The position numbers and the translations under genes are program-made. Under the pieces are notes generated by a model. That model had not been told where the DNA came from. It did not search any database and saw nothing but the letters and a program-made list of their open reading frames with translations. From an uncultured Coriobacteriaceae bacterium (GTDB taxonomy: Bacteria; Actinomycetota; Coriobacteriia; Coriobacteriales; QAMH01): DNA of 6,101 nt. Below, piece after piece: positions 1-5,304 of the stretch. Location: NCBI GenBank assembly GCA_902796975.1, contig CADBRF010000008.1, forward strand, positions 1 through 6,101, in the 5' to 3' direction. Each line of letters opens with the position of its first letter. The stretch's first letter is position 1.

Positions 1-17
1 CCTCCCTAAATTCCTAT

Positions 18-37
18 GTGTCCCTCTCCTAGGACAC
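18..37. other. Small inverted repeat upstream of the lipoprotein gene
   Basis: GTGTCC (18-23) pairs exactly with GGACAC (32-37) around an 8-base loop. No T-run follows on either strand, so it is a poor intrinsic terminator. It could be the end of an upstream transcript or an operator. The function is unknown. Confidence 0.3.
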
Positions 38-45
38 CCACAATC

Positions 46-51
46 TTGACA
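46..51 (+). promoter_or_regulatory. Possible -35 box of the lipoprotein gene
   Basis: A perfect TTGACA lies 64 bases before the chosen start codon of the lipoprotein gene. No good -10 box stands 16-18 bases downstream (the bases there are close to TGTGGA), so the promoter call is weak and rests on the -35 hexamer and its position alone. Confidence 0.25.
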
Positions 52-114
52 TGTGCAAGAATCGGCACTGTGGAAAGTCATTTGCCCTTACAAGTCAGAG
101 AGGAGAGCATAAAG

Positions 115-798
115 ATGAAGAAAATCCCAAGTATCCCGGCTATGATAATCGCTGTGGTTTCGGCGCTGGTGATTGCGTGCGCGATTGCCGGATGCAGCAG
201 TTCGCACACGCCAACGCAGACCGCAGACACCTTCCTCAAGGCAATCCAGAACGCGGATACAGAATCCGCCTCGAAGGTCTACAGCGGCAGCATCGACGTC
301 GGCGAGCTCTCGGGCTTCGGCTCGGCCGCGTCAACGTCCTCCAGCGGGTCCACAGACGAGGCGTCTGAGAGCACTCAACTAGGGCAGGAGACGCTCGAGG
401 CGCTCTACAGCAAGATTCGCTCGTTCACCTACGAGGTCTCCGATGAGAAAATCGATGGCGACAAGGCCACGGTCGATGTCAAAATCACCGCATACGACCT
501 CGGCGGCGTCATTTCGGACTTCTACAGCTCCTACATGCAGAAGGCGCTCACCCTAGCATTTGCCGGCGCGAGCGATGACCAGCTCACGATGCTCGCGGAG
601 AAGGAGCTCTCCTCCGCCATCGACAACGCTGAGATGGGCAAGGAGAAGACCGTCCAGCTCACCATGACCAAGAAGGACGGCACCTGGATGGTCGATGACC
701 TCTCCGGCCAGGAGGACTTCACCGATGCTCTGCTCGGTGGCCTCATCTCGACCACGAAGCAGTACAACGACATCTACAGCAGCGGGTCTGGGAAGTAA
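115..798 (+). CDS. Secreted lipoprotein with a DUF4878/DUF5105-like (NTF2-type) domain
   Basis: The protein has 227 residues from ATG 115. This start is chosen because a purine-rich ribosome site (GAGAGGAGAG, 98-107) lies 7 bases upstream and because a lipoprotein signal peptide begins exactly there. Longer in-frame starts upstream add residues without signal-peptide character. Lysines at 2-3 are followed by a hydrophobic core (about 8-25) and a lipobox I-A-G-C with the acylated Cys at 27, so the protein should be anchored on the outer face of the membrane. After a Ser-rich tether come a stretch typical of these domains (T-A-D-T-F-L-K-A-I-Q, about 36-45), a low-complexity Ser/Thr/Gly linker (about 65-87) and an alpha/beta part ending in K-K-D-G-T-W-M-V-D-D. 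That pattern matches small exported NTF2-like lipoproteins (DUF4878/DUF5105) of unknown function. The family name is from memory of the pattern. The downstream toxin-antitoxin genes converge on it. Confidence 0.85.
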   Translation: MKKIPSIPAMIIAVVSALVIACAIAGCSSSHTPTQTADTFLKAIQNADTESASKVYSGSIDVGELSGFGSAASTSSSGSTDEASESTQLGQETLEALYSKIRSFTYEVSDEKIDGDKATVDVKITAYDLGGVISDFYSSYMQKALTLAFAGASDDQLTMLAEKELSSAIDNAEMGKEKTVQLTMTKKDGTWMVDDLSGQEDFTDALLGGLISTTKQYNDIYSSGSGK

Positions 799-839
799 GC
801 GCTGACGCCAGCTGTGCGTCGAGCAGGGCACCCTTGAGA

Positions 840-1191
840 TTAAAAGCCTCCTACATCGCGGAGCCCCGCTGTAACCGCGCTGCGGTCTCTCGTAGTCAGG
901 TGCCCGATGACGTACTTGACATCGGCTTCCTGAATCTCAAGAACCTTCGAGCATCGCGCAACAGAGGGCTTGGCGAGACCGGATTCCCGCCAGTCGAGAA
1001 GCCTCACCTCTCCGGGCATCCAGTCGCGCGGGGCGTGGGACGTGACCTTAACCGCGACAATCGTGGCAATGCTGTCATGGATGTTCAGCACGATGACGGG
1101 ACGTGGCTTCGAGATATTTGGGCGGTCCTCGAAGCTGACATTTTGCTATCAGCACGTCAAACGGCTGGAGGTCACGAGTAGAGATCGTCAT
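840..1191 (-). pseudogene. PemK/MazF-like toxin gene, broken by a one-base frameshift
   Basis: The gene starts at ATG 1191, inside the antitoxin gene (20-base overlap), with a strong ribosome site GAGGAGG (1201-1207) 9 bases upstream. The first codons read M-T-I-S-T-R-D-L-Q-P-F-D-V-L-I-A, a typical PemK/MazF N-terminus. The reading frame then slips at an A4 run (plus-strand 1141-1144). The next frame reads N-V-S-F-E-D-R-P-N-I-S-K-P-R-P-V-I-V-L and continues to TAA at 840-842, including the RPV strand and V-K-V-T-S expected near the MazF active site. Removing one base from the run gives a 116-residue protein, the normal length for the family. As written, translation stops after 38 residues (TGA at 1075-1077). 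The family acts as sequence-specific endoribonucleases neutralised by the antitoxin. The break may be real inactivation, a phase-variable run, or a sequencing error. Confidence 0.8.
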
Positions 1192-1450
1192 AGATGGCAT
1201 CCTCCTCATCGTCCCAATCAGCCGGCAGGATGGGCACGCCGCCCTCGTTGCGCGGCGGCCTGTAGACCTTAAGGGGATTCACCCAGACCCCACGCACGTC
1301 CGCCGTCAGACTGAACGGGATACCGCCCTCCTGCAGGGACTTTCGCAGGAACGCGTTCACGGCGGTCGTCATGTTGAGGCCCATCGAACGGAAGAGCCTG
1401 TCAGATTGCTCTTTCACCGCGTCGTCCACATTGACGGTAATGGTGGCCAT
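1172..1450 (-). CDS. RelB/DinJ-like type II antitoxin
   Basis: This 92-residue protein starts at ATG 1450, 5 bases after GGAGGGAG (1456-1463). An in-frame extension to 1486 would run through that ribosome site and is rejected. The N-terminus (A-T-I-T-V-N-V-D-D, then a helix with M-T-T-A-V-N-A-F-L-R-K) is a ribbon-helix-helix dimerisation and DNA-binding fold of RelB/DinJ type. The second half (about 45-92) is a longer tail with a Pro-Arg patch (V-Y-R-P-P-R-N) and a very acidic end (A-D-W-D-D-E-E-D-A), the kind of segment that wraps and blocks a toxin. The toxin gene follows with a 20-base overlap, so the two are translationally coupled. The pairing is notable because the antitoxin fold is RelB/DinJ while the toxin is PemK/MazF-like. 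Autoregulation at the AT-rich upstream region is expected for the class but not shown. Confidence 0.88.
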   Translation of the reverse strand: MATITVNVDDAVKEQSDRLFRSMGLNMTTAVNAFLRKSLQEGGIPFSLTADVRGVWVNPLKVYRPPRNEGGVPILPADWDDEEDAIYDDLYS

Positions 1451-1463
1451 GGTTTTCTCCCTC

Positions 1464-1479
1464 CATGTTAATATACATG
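1464..1479. promoter_or_regulatory. Inverted repeat, likely antitoxin operator
   Basis: CATGT (1464-1468) and ACATG (1475-1479) form an inverted repeat with a 6-base spacer, just upstream of the antitoxin ribosome site. Ribbon-helix-helix antitoxins commonly bind such short palindromes to repress their own operon. The position fits; binding is inferred. Confidence 0.4.
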
Positions 1480-1545
1480 ACAACATATCTATATTATATA
1501 ATTATTACACTATGTTACCTATATACTATACATATTAGAAAAATG
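1480..1545 (-). promoter_or_regulatory. AT-rich promoter region of the toxin-antitoxin operon
   Basis: This is a strongly AT-rich island in an otherwise GC-rich window. On the minus strand it contains an exact TATAAT (plus-strand 1493-1498) about 40 bases before the antitoxin start. The -35 position 17 bases further up reads TAGGTA, a weak match. Other TATA-like stretches overlap, so the exact promoter cannot be fixed. The base composition resembles the promoter of an acquired cassette. Confidence 0.4.
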
Positions 1546-1662
1546 ATGATTTCGTTGTAATCTGCCGTGCGTTTCAGCTAGTCAACGATACATTGCGCCA
1601 TGCCCTAAATCGCGGGACTCAGCGCAACAAATCTGGAACTCAAATCGACAGAGAAAGAAAAA
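1546..1662. other. Gene-free stretch with one copy of a short dispersed motif
   Basis: No coding region can be supported here. The one notable item is AATCGCGGGACTCA at 1608-1621, which recurs with one change at 1787-1800 and more loosely at 3682-3695. Confidence 0.3.
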
Positions 1663-1693
1663 GCAGGTCAGCAGCTCCAAACTTCTGACCTGC
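1652..1693 (-). terminator. Intrinsic terminator facing the minus strand
   Basis: A perfect 9-bp stem (GCAGGTCAG at 1663-1671 with CTGACCTGC at 1685-1693) has a 13-base loop. Read on the minus strand, the stem is followed by TTTTTCTTTC, a good U-run. On the plus strand only a short TGTGTTTT follows, so the main direction is minus. No intact minus-strand gene now ends here, only the decayed fragment at 1702-1761. It looks like the terminator of a lost gene. Confidence 0.75.
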
Positions 1694-1701
1694 TGTGTTT
1701 T

Positions 1702-1761
1702 GCCACGTGGGCTGGATTCGCTGGGAACCGCAGCCGCGAAGAAGCCCATGTCCTGCGGAGC
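1702..1761 (-). pseudogene. Short fragment of an unrecognised gene (left copy)
   Basis: On the minus strand one frame reads A-P-Q-D-M-G-F-F (1738-1761), then A-A-A-V-P-S, then E-S-S-P-R-G (1702-1719). Both conserved peptides recur at 3859-3882 and 3664-3681. Within E-S-S-P-R-G all four base differences between the copies fall at third codon positions, and the two differences in the first two A-P-Q codons are also silent, which suggests both were once coding. In this copy the two peptides are only 3 residues apart, whereas about 180 bases separate them in the other, so one copy has a deletion or the other an insertion. I do not recognise the protein. Confidence 0.4.
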
Positions 1762-1925
1762 GTATCGAGCCCGCCGATCAGCGCCGAATCGTGGGACTCA
1801 TCAATCGCGAGCTTACGAAAATCTGACTGTCAAAAAACTGACGAGCTCTGGCACCTCAGCGAAGCATTGTACTGCGCGTTGAACGTTTTTATTAGAAATT
1901 CGCACTGTGCGTTGTGCATTTTGGC
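1762..1925. other. Gene-free stretch with weak direct repeats
   Basis: No gene is supported. AATCGTGGGACTCA lies at 1787-1800 (see 1608-1621). Near 1869-1921 two related stretches, ACTGCGCGTTG and ACTGTGCGTTG, each followed by a T-rich tail, form an imperfect direct repeat about 36 bases apart. The ligase seen between the equivalent flanks at 4024-5061 is not visible here. Confidence 0.3.
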
Positions 1926-1967
1926 GTTTCTAGACTTCCGTTTCTAGACTTTTGTTTCTAAATTTTC
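1926..1967. repeat. Three tandem 14-bp repeats
   Basis: GTTTCTAGACTTCC (1926-1939), GTTTCTAGACTTTT (1940-1953) and GTTTCTAAATTTTC (1954-1967) are consecutive 14-base units. Two related units stand at 5424-5451 in the same place relative to the phosphoesterase stop codon. Role unknown; they lie in what would be the 3' untranslated region of that gene. Confidence 0.75.
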
Positions 1968-2075
1968 AATCTGAACTGCTAGGCAGCCCTCTACCCAAGG
2001 CCCACTTCCGCAACCTTGTCGTAGAGCGACGTGCCCGAACAGCAGCTGCTCCACCCCGCAAATTGGTTTGCCCGA
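1968..2075 (-). pseudogene. Decayed copy of the 3' end of the phosphoesterase gene
   Basis: On the minus strand the bases near 1994-2032 read T-S-L-Y-D-K-V-A-E-V-G-L-G-stop, matching the intact end at 5474 (T-P-L-Y-N-E-I-V-E-V-D-L-G-stop). The similarity continues past the stop codon into the tandem repeats. Upstream it fades: a TTTCGGGCA segment (complement near 2064-2074) matches the codons of the catalytic F-G-H motif, but the histidine codons are altered and the spacing differs by 2 bases, putting the pieces out of frame. No upstream part of the gene is visible. This is a dead fragment, not a functional gene. Confidence 0.7.
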
Positions 2076-2143
2076 AACGGTCACTTCAGCCAGTGAGCCT
2101 GAGGGATTGTTTTGATAACCGACACACCTTCATTCCGGAAAAA

Positions 2144-2157
2144 CTTGGAATTCCAAG
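2144..2157. promoter_or_regulatory. 14-bp perfect palindrome upstream of the ATPase gene
   Basis: CTTGGAATTCCAAG is fully self-complementary, with no spacer. It lies about 90 bases before the ATPase start and overlaps the weak -35 position of the candidate promoter, the usual place for a repressor site. No regulator gene is adjacent. Confidence 0.35.
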
Positions 2158-2178
2158 ATACATAGGAATTACTATGAT
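2151..2178 (+). promoter_or_regulatory. Candidate promoter of the ATPase gene
   Basis: A -10-like TATGAT (2173-2178, 5 of 6 consensus bases) follows a weak -35 TTCCAA (2151-2156) after 16 bases. The transcript would begin about 60 bases before the ATPase start. The weak -35 and overlapping palindrome would suit a regulated promoter. Confidence 0.3.
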
Positions 2179-2239
2179 TGAATCCATGTTATGCTGTTCC
2201 TGTTTGTTTTGGAAATCCAAGTCTTTCTGGAATGGATAG
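2174..2239 (+). CDS. Possible 21-residue leader peptide before the ATPase gene
   Basis: ATG 2174 has AGGAA (2165-2169) 4-5 bases upstream. The frame encodes 21 residues with a cysteine cluster (M-L-C-C-S-C-L-F-W) and stops at TAG 2237-2239, 7 bases before the preferred ATPase start at 2247. That spacing would allow translational coupling. The ATG also overlaps the candidate -10 box, so this leader and that promoter cannot both be real. There is no family evidence. Confidence 0.2.
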   Translation: MIESMLCCSCLFWKSKSFWNG

Positions 2240-2246
2240 ATTGCCG

Positions 2247-3539
2247 ATGCTTATACAGAGGAAAGCATTTCTCGACCGCCTCATAGAACGTCGGGAGAAT
2301 GGAGAAGTCAAGATTGTAAGTGGCATCCGCCGCTGCGGTAAAACATTTCTGCTCTTCGAACTATATCGCGACTACCTGCGAAAAGAGGGGGTCCCGGATG
2401 ACCACGTCATCGAAGTTGCCCTCGACGTAGAAGCTAACGACGCCTTGCGAGATCCTCTTGCGCTCGATGCCTACGTGCGCTCGCGAATTACCGATTCACG
2501 TTCCATGTACTACGTTCTGCTCGACGAGGTTCAGTTCGCGATATCCGACGAGGAAAGGCGTAGCCGCGACATACCCATGCGCCTCTATGGCGTGCTCAAC
2601 GGGTTTCTTCGCATGCGCAATGTCGACGTATACATCACCGGATCGAATTCTAAGTTCCTTTCTTCCGATATCAGAACCGAGTTCCGAGGGCGCGGGGACG
2701 AAGTGCGCGTTCACCCTCTCAGCTTCTCAGAATATCTACCTGTGCATGGCGGCGACCGCGAGGACGCCTGGCTTGACTATGTGACGTACGGAGGATTACC
2801 TCGCATACTCACATATACAAGCGACGAAGGTAAGGCGAAGTATCTTAATAGGCTCCTTGACCGTGTGTACCTCGACGACATTGTCGAGCGAAACAACCTC
2901 GCGAATGAAGAAGCAATAGGCTCCGTCCTCGATGTGCTAGCCTCGGGAGCAGGGTCACTTACGAATCCCGCCACTATAGCGCGTACGTTCGCCTCATCCG
3001 GGCGCGGTTCAATCGACGAGAAAACCGTGCGCTCCTACATCAACTACATGAAGGATGCATTTCTTATCTCAGAGGTATCGCGCTATGACGTCAAGGGCCG
3101 TAAGTACATTGGCAGCCCCTATAAGTACTATTTTGAAGACCTGGGCTTGCGCAACGCGCGCCTCAACTTTCGTCAACAGGAAGAGAACCACCTCATGGAG
3201 AACGCTATCTACAATGAGCTGGTAGGCAGAGGGTTCTCCGTAGACGTTGGCGTGGTGCATCATGAGGAGAGAAATCAATATGGAAAACGCGAGGTGAAGA
3301 GCCTCGAAATAGACTTCATTTGTAATCAGGCCAGCAGGCGCTACTACATACAATCAGCTTTTGCCATTCCAAACCGGGAAAAGATGGAACAAGAGCAAAA
3401 GTCGCTTGTGAGAGTTCGTGACTCCTTTAAAAAAATCATCGTAGTAAAGGACCGTATCAAGCCCTGGCACAACGATGAGGGGATTCTCGTCGTTGGTCTC
3501 ATCGACTTCCTGCTCGACCCATCGATCATCGACAGGTAG
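2247..3539 (+). CDS. AAA-type ATPase of the AAA_14/DUF4143 family
   Basis: The protein has 430 residues from ATG 2247. This start is preferred because M-L-I-Q-R-K-A-F-L-D-R-L-I is the usual opening of the family. ATG 2232 (5 residues longer) is a real alternative, and the ribosome site (GGAATGG, 2229-2235) is weak for either. Residues 20-33 carry Walker A (G-I-R-R-C-G-K-T, 26-33), Walker B is Y-Y-V-L-L-D-E-V-Q (D93, E94), and T-G-S-N-S (131-135) is the sensor strand. The conserved arginine-rich F-R-G-R follows, then a winged-helix-like DUF4143 part. The C-terminus has a nuclease-like pattern, E318, E-I-D-F (354-357) and Y-I-Q-S-A-F (367-372), resembling a PD-(D/E)XK fold, as is usual for the family. 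Biological role is not established. The gene is visibly less GC-rich than its neighbours, stands alone on the plus strand between minus-strand blocks, and has no clear terminator of its own, all consistent with acquisition. Confidence 0.92.
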   Translation: MLIQRKAFLDRLIERRENGEVKIVSGIRRCGKTFLLFELYRDYLRKEGVPDDHVIEVALDVEANDALRDPLALDAYVRSRITDSRSMYYVLLDEVQFAISDEERRSRDIPMRLYGVLNGFLRMRNVDVYITGSNSKFLSSDIRTEFRGRGDEVRVHPLSFSEYLPVHGGDREDAWLDYVTYGGLPRILTYTSDEGKAKYLNRLLDRVYLDDIVERNNLANEEAIGSVLDVLASGAGSLTNPATIARTFASSGRGSIDEKTVRSYINYMKDAFLISEVSRYDVKGRKYIGSPYKYYFEDLGLRNARLNFRQQEENHLMENAIYNELVGRGFSVDVGVVHHEERNQYGKREVKSLEIDFICNQASRRYYIQSAFAIPNREKMEQEQKSLVRVRDSFKKIIVVKDRIKPWHNDEGILVVGLIDFLLDPSIIDR

Positions 3540-3627
3540 CGCGAAGCGGAACGGGCACATAGGAGCAAGCCTTTACCATCTTGAATTTGTCTCATAGGCC
3601 CGGTGCTTCCGCTCCGAGGCAAACAAA
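3540..3627. other. Convergent intergenic region after the ATPase
   Basis: AGCGGAA (3545-3551) can pair with TTCCGCT (3607-3613), with CGGGC/GCCCG extending the pairing around an asymmetric loop, but there is no U-run. I see no good plus-strand terminator for the ATPase transcript here. Confidence 0.3.
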
Positions 3628-3652
3628 AGGCCATCAGATAAGCCGATGGCCT
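3619..3652 (-). terminator. Intrinsic terminator facing the minus strand
   Basis: AGGCCATC (3628-3635) and GATGGCCT (3645-3652) form a perfect 8-bp stem with a 9-base loop. On the minus strand it is followed by TTTGTTTG. It is the first clear terminator downstream of the RNA ligase and probably ends that transcript. Confidence 0.75.
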
Positions 3653-3657
3653 CATAG

Positions 3658-3960
3658 CTATTGCCCGCGGGGACTGGATTCGAACTATGGGATTCATCGC
3701 CTCACGGCGTCCCTGCCGAAGCAGCCGCCCCGGTTCATTCCGAGGGCAGTCGTTTCGCCATCTGTCAGGCGTTCGCAATCGCCTTCACGCTCGCGAGATG
3801 CACACCAGGCCAACCGTCTCTCACAGGATGTTCCCTGCAGGTTGGGAACCACGGTCACGAAGAAGCCCATGTCCTGAGGCGCAGAGGTGAAGATGGTTCC
3901 GAGCAGCGTGAAGATGGCGAGGAACTTCATGCCAGGCTGGTAATGGCCGATCTCGCTGTG
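3658..3960 (-). pseudogene. Decayed remnant of an unrecognised gene (right copy)
   Basis: A minus-strand frame with strong G/C third positions runs from about 3960 through I-G-H-Y-Q-P-G, a hydrophobic stretch M-K-F-L-A-I-F-T-L-L-G-T-I-F (from ATG 3930) and A-P-Q-D-M-G-F-F-V-T-V-V-P-N (3841-3882). The open frame continues to 3694, but beyond about 3840 its composition turns Arg/Cys-rich and looks non-coding. In another frame E-S-S-P-R-G-Q-stop (3658-3681) follows, the same ending as the left copy, so the gene appears interrupted by about 160 bases. The hydrophobic part could be a membrane helix or a signal peptide, but ATG 3930 has no ribosome site, which argues for an internal fragment. I do not recognise the family. 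It lies between the ligase and the terminator, so it may simply be the ligase 3' untranslated region now. Confidence 0.4.
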
Positions 3961-3964
3961 CGGT

Positions 3965-4015
3965 GGGGGTGTCCGGAAAGCAGCCGCTCCAAACCACTAC
4001 CGCCCGGACTCCCCC
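3965..4015. other. Strong GC-rich hairpin just after the RNA ligase
   Basis: GGGGG-T-GTCCGG (3965-3976) pairs with CCGGAC-T-CCCCC (4004-4015): 11 base pairs and one mismatch around a 27-base loop. It begins 8 bases after the ligase stop codon. No U-run follows on the minus strand, so it is not a standard terminator; it could protect the 3' end of the mRNA or mark an element edge. Confidence 0.5.
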
Positions 4016-4023
4016 GTCCCCCC

Positions 4024-5061
4024 TCAATCTTTCTGCTTAAGGAGGTAGTCGTTATTGACAACCTTCATCGAGAGCGGACCTCTCAGAGCCTCCGAGTAGA
4101 CCGGCGTGGTTGGCCTTATCACGATGCCCTCCTTCCGGCGGCCGCTCGCATACGCCCCCCTCGCCCGCTCGAGGAGCTCGTCTTCCGTGCGGTAGGGGAA
4201 CGCCTCGCCCCGTTCCTCAACGGGCACGGTCGCAAGCTCGAGCGCTGAGCACGTCTCGACGAGGTCATCGAGCGGCATGCGCTCGCCCGTCCCAAGGTCG
4301 ATGAGCGTGAAGCAGAAGAGCTCGTTTTTCTTGAGCGCGAGGGGGTTCTTCTGGATACCGGGCCCGCAGAACTCGCCCTGAATCGCGATGTCCCTGCCAT
4401 ACGCTGCGAACTTCTCGGGCAACCCGTGCTCGTGGGCGTAGTTCCACATGGCGCAGGAGGGCGTGTCCTTGTACTCGAAGTTATGCCCGCAGACGCCGAA
4501 CGACCCCTTTTCGTAGTACAAGGTACAGCTCGTACCGTCCATCTTGGTCGTGATGTAGTACTCACCCGCCGCAGCGAGTTCCGCGATGAGGCCGGGCTCG
4601 GACTGCACGCGCGTCTCGTCGGTCTTGGGTATTCCCGCGTGAAACGTGCCCAGCGAGACTCCCGCGCCCGTGTCCTGCTCCGGCAACTCCCACTTGCGCA
4701 CACGAAGAAGGTCCGTCACGTCGGTGCCCACCTCAGCATCATCTGGGATCTCGGGAAACTGCTCGAGCGGCATGACCAGACCCTGCGAGATCTGCCCGCG
4801 GAGCTTCATCGTCCGGATGCGCATGCCGCGCCCCATGAACTCGTTGTCGCGGAAGGACCGTGCACGCAAGAACTCGAAACGGGGGTCGTCTTCGGGGAGG
4901 AAGGAATCCACCTCGAAGTACACGCATTTGTCTCCCGGCAGGAAATCGCCCTTGCTCACGACGACCTTCCACCCCAGAATCTGCGCGCAGACCAGCCGGT
5001 CGGCTCCCTCGATGGGGTCGATGTTCGCCACTTCCTGAACGCTTGCCAATTTTCTTGCCAC
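4024..5061 (-). CDS. RNA ligase of the DRB0094 / Rnl5 family
   Basis: The protein has 345 residues from GTG 5061. This start is chosen over ATG 5085 because GAGAGAGGAG (5069-5078) sits 7 bases upstream of the GTG and lies inside the longer version, and because M-A-R-K-L-A-S-V-Q-E-V is the usual opening of the family. ATG 5085 has no ribosome site. Residues 1-120 form the N-terminal OB-like domain (P-I-E-G-A-D, G-W-K-V-V-V, G-D-K-C-V-Y-F-E-V-D). The rest is a nucleotidyltransferase domain: motif I K-M-D-G-T with the AMP-accepting Lys 173, motif III Q-G-E-F-C-G-P (E230), F-T-L-I-D near 251, motif IV K-E-G-I-V-I-R-P (310-317) and motif V S-M-K-V-V-N-N (Lys 333). All nucleotidyl motifs look intact, so it should be active. 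Family members seal 3'-OH/5'-phosphate nicks in RNA with ATP. The phosphoesterase gene lies upstream on the same strand, with a terminator between. Confidence 0.95.
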   Translation of the reverse strand: MARKLASVQEVANIDPIEGADRLVCAQILGWKVVVSKGDFLPGDKCVYFEVDSFLPEDDPRFEFLRARSFRDNEFMGRGMRIRTMKLRGQISQGLVMPLEQFPEIPDDAEVGTDVTDLLRVRKWELPEQDTGAGVSLGTFHAGIPKTDETRVQSEPGLIAELAAAGEYYITTKMDGTSCTLYYEKGSFGVCGHNFEYKDTPSCAMWNYAHEHGLPEKFAAYGRDIAIQGEFCGPGIQKNPLALKKNELFCFTLIDLGTGERMPLDDLVETCSALELATVPVEERGEAFPYRTEDELLERARGAYASGRRKEGIVIRPTTPVYSEALRGPLSMKVVNNDYLLKQKD

Positions 5062-5112
5062 CTTTGTTCTCCTCTCTCGTGGCATGGACCGTTATTGAAT
5101 GGTTCAGGCAAC

Positions 5113-5146
5113 AAAAAAGCCGGGCCCGGAGAATGCTCCGAGCCCG
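5113..5146 (-). terminator. Intrinsic terminator or attenuator in the RNA ligase leader
   Basis: An 11-bp GC-rich stem (CGGGCCCGGAG at 5121-5131 with CTCCGAGCCCG at 5136-5146, one G-U pair) has a 4-base loop and, on the minus strand, is followed by six T residues (5113-5118). It ends 51 bases before the ligase GTG, leaving almost no room for a separate promoter. It therefore either ends the phosphoesterase transcript or acts as an attenuator for the ligase. Confidence 0.85.
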
Positions 5147-5252
5147 CTTGTTCTACCTGGCGTTTTCGCTGTTTGGGAAGGTATCAACCCACAGAGGCAT
5201 GGCGGACTCGGCCCCGGGACCACTTGCCCAGGGCGGACAGCTGCTGTTGCGG

Positions 5253-5280
5253 CTGCAGCGCACGACGGCTGGCGCTGCAG
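5253..5280. other. Perfect 9-bp hairpin in the ligase leader
   Basis: CTGCAGCGC (5253-5261) pairs exactly with GCGCTGCAG (5272-5280) around a 10-base loop. It lies between the minus-strand TATAAT and the leader terminator, so it would be part of a ligase leader RNA if transcription begins near 5298. It could also be a protein-binding site. Confidence 0.5.
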
Positions 5281-5304
5281 ATAACTGCAACGTTGGAATC
5301 GCTT

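Noticed and set aside
799..839. Terminator between the lipoprotein and toxin genes
   Set aside because: GACGC (804-808) and GCGTC (816-820) give only a 5-bp stem, with no T-run on either side.
2035..2062. tRNA-fMet 5' end, because the minus strand reads GCGGGGTGGAGCAG
   Set aside because: Similarity stops after about 14 bases; no D-arm, anticodon or T-arm follows, and the segment aligns in position with the decayed phosphoesterase.
2178..2246. TTG 2178 as start of the ATPase
   Set aside because: It adds 23 residues with no family counterpart and has no suitable ribosome site; ATG 2247 (or 2232) matches the normal family N-terminus.
3658..3700. tRNA gene on the minus strand, because of GTTCGAATCC followed by a GC-rich stretch and a terminator
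   Set aside because: The bases flanking the T-loop-like motif cannot form a 5-bp T-stem (only two of five pairs), and no anticodon arm or matching acceptor strand is found upstream.
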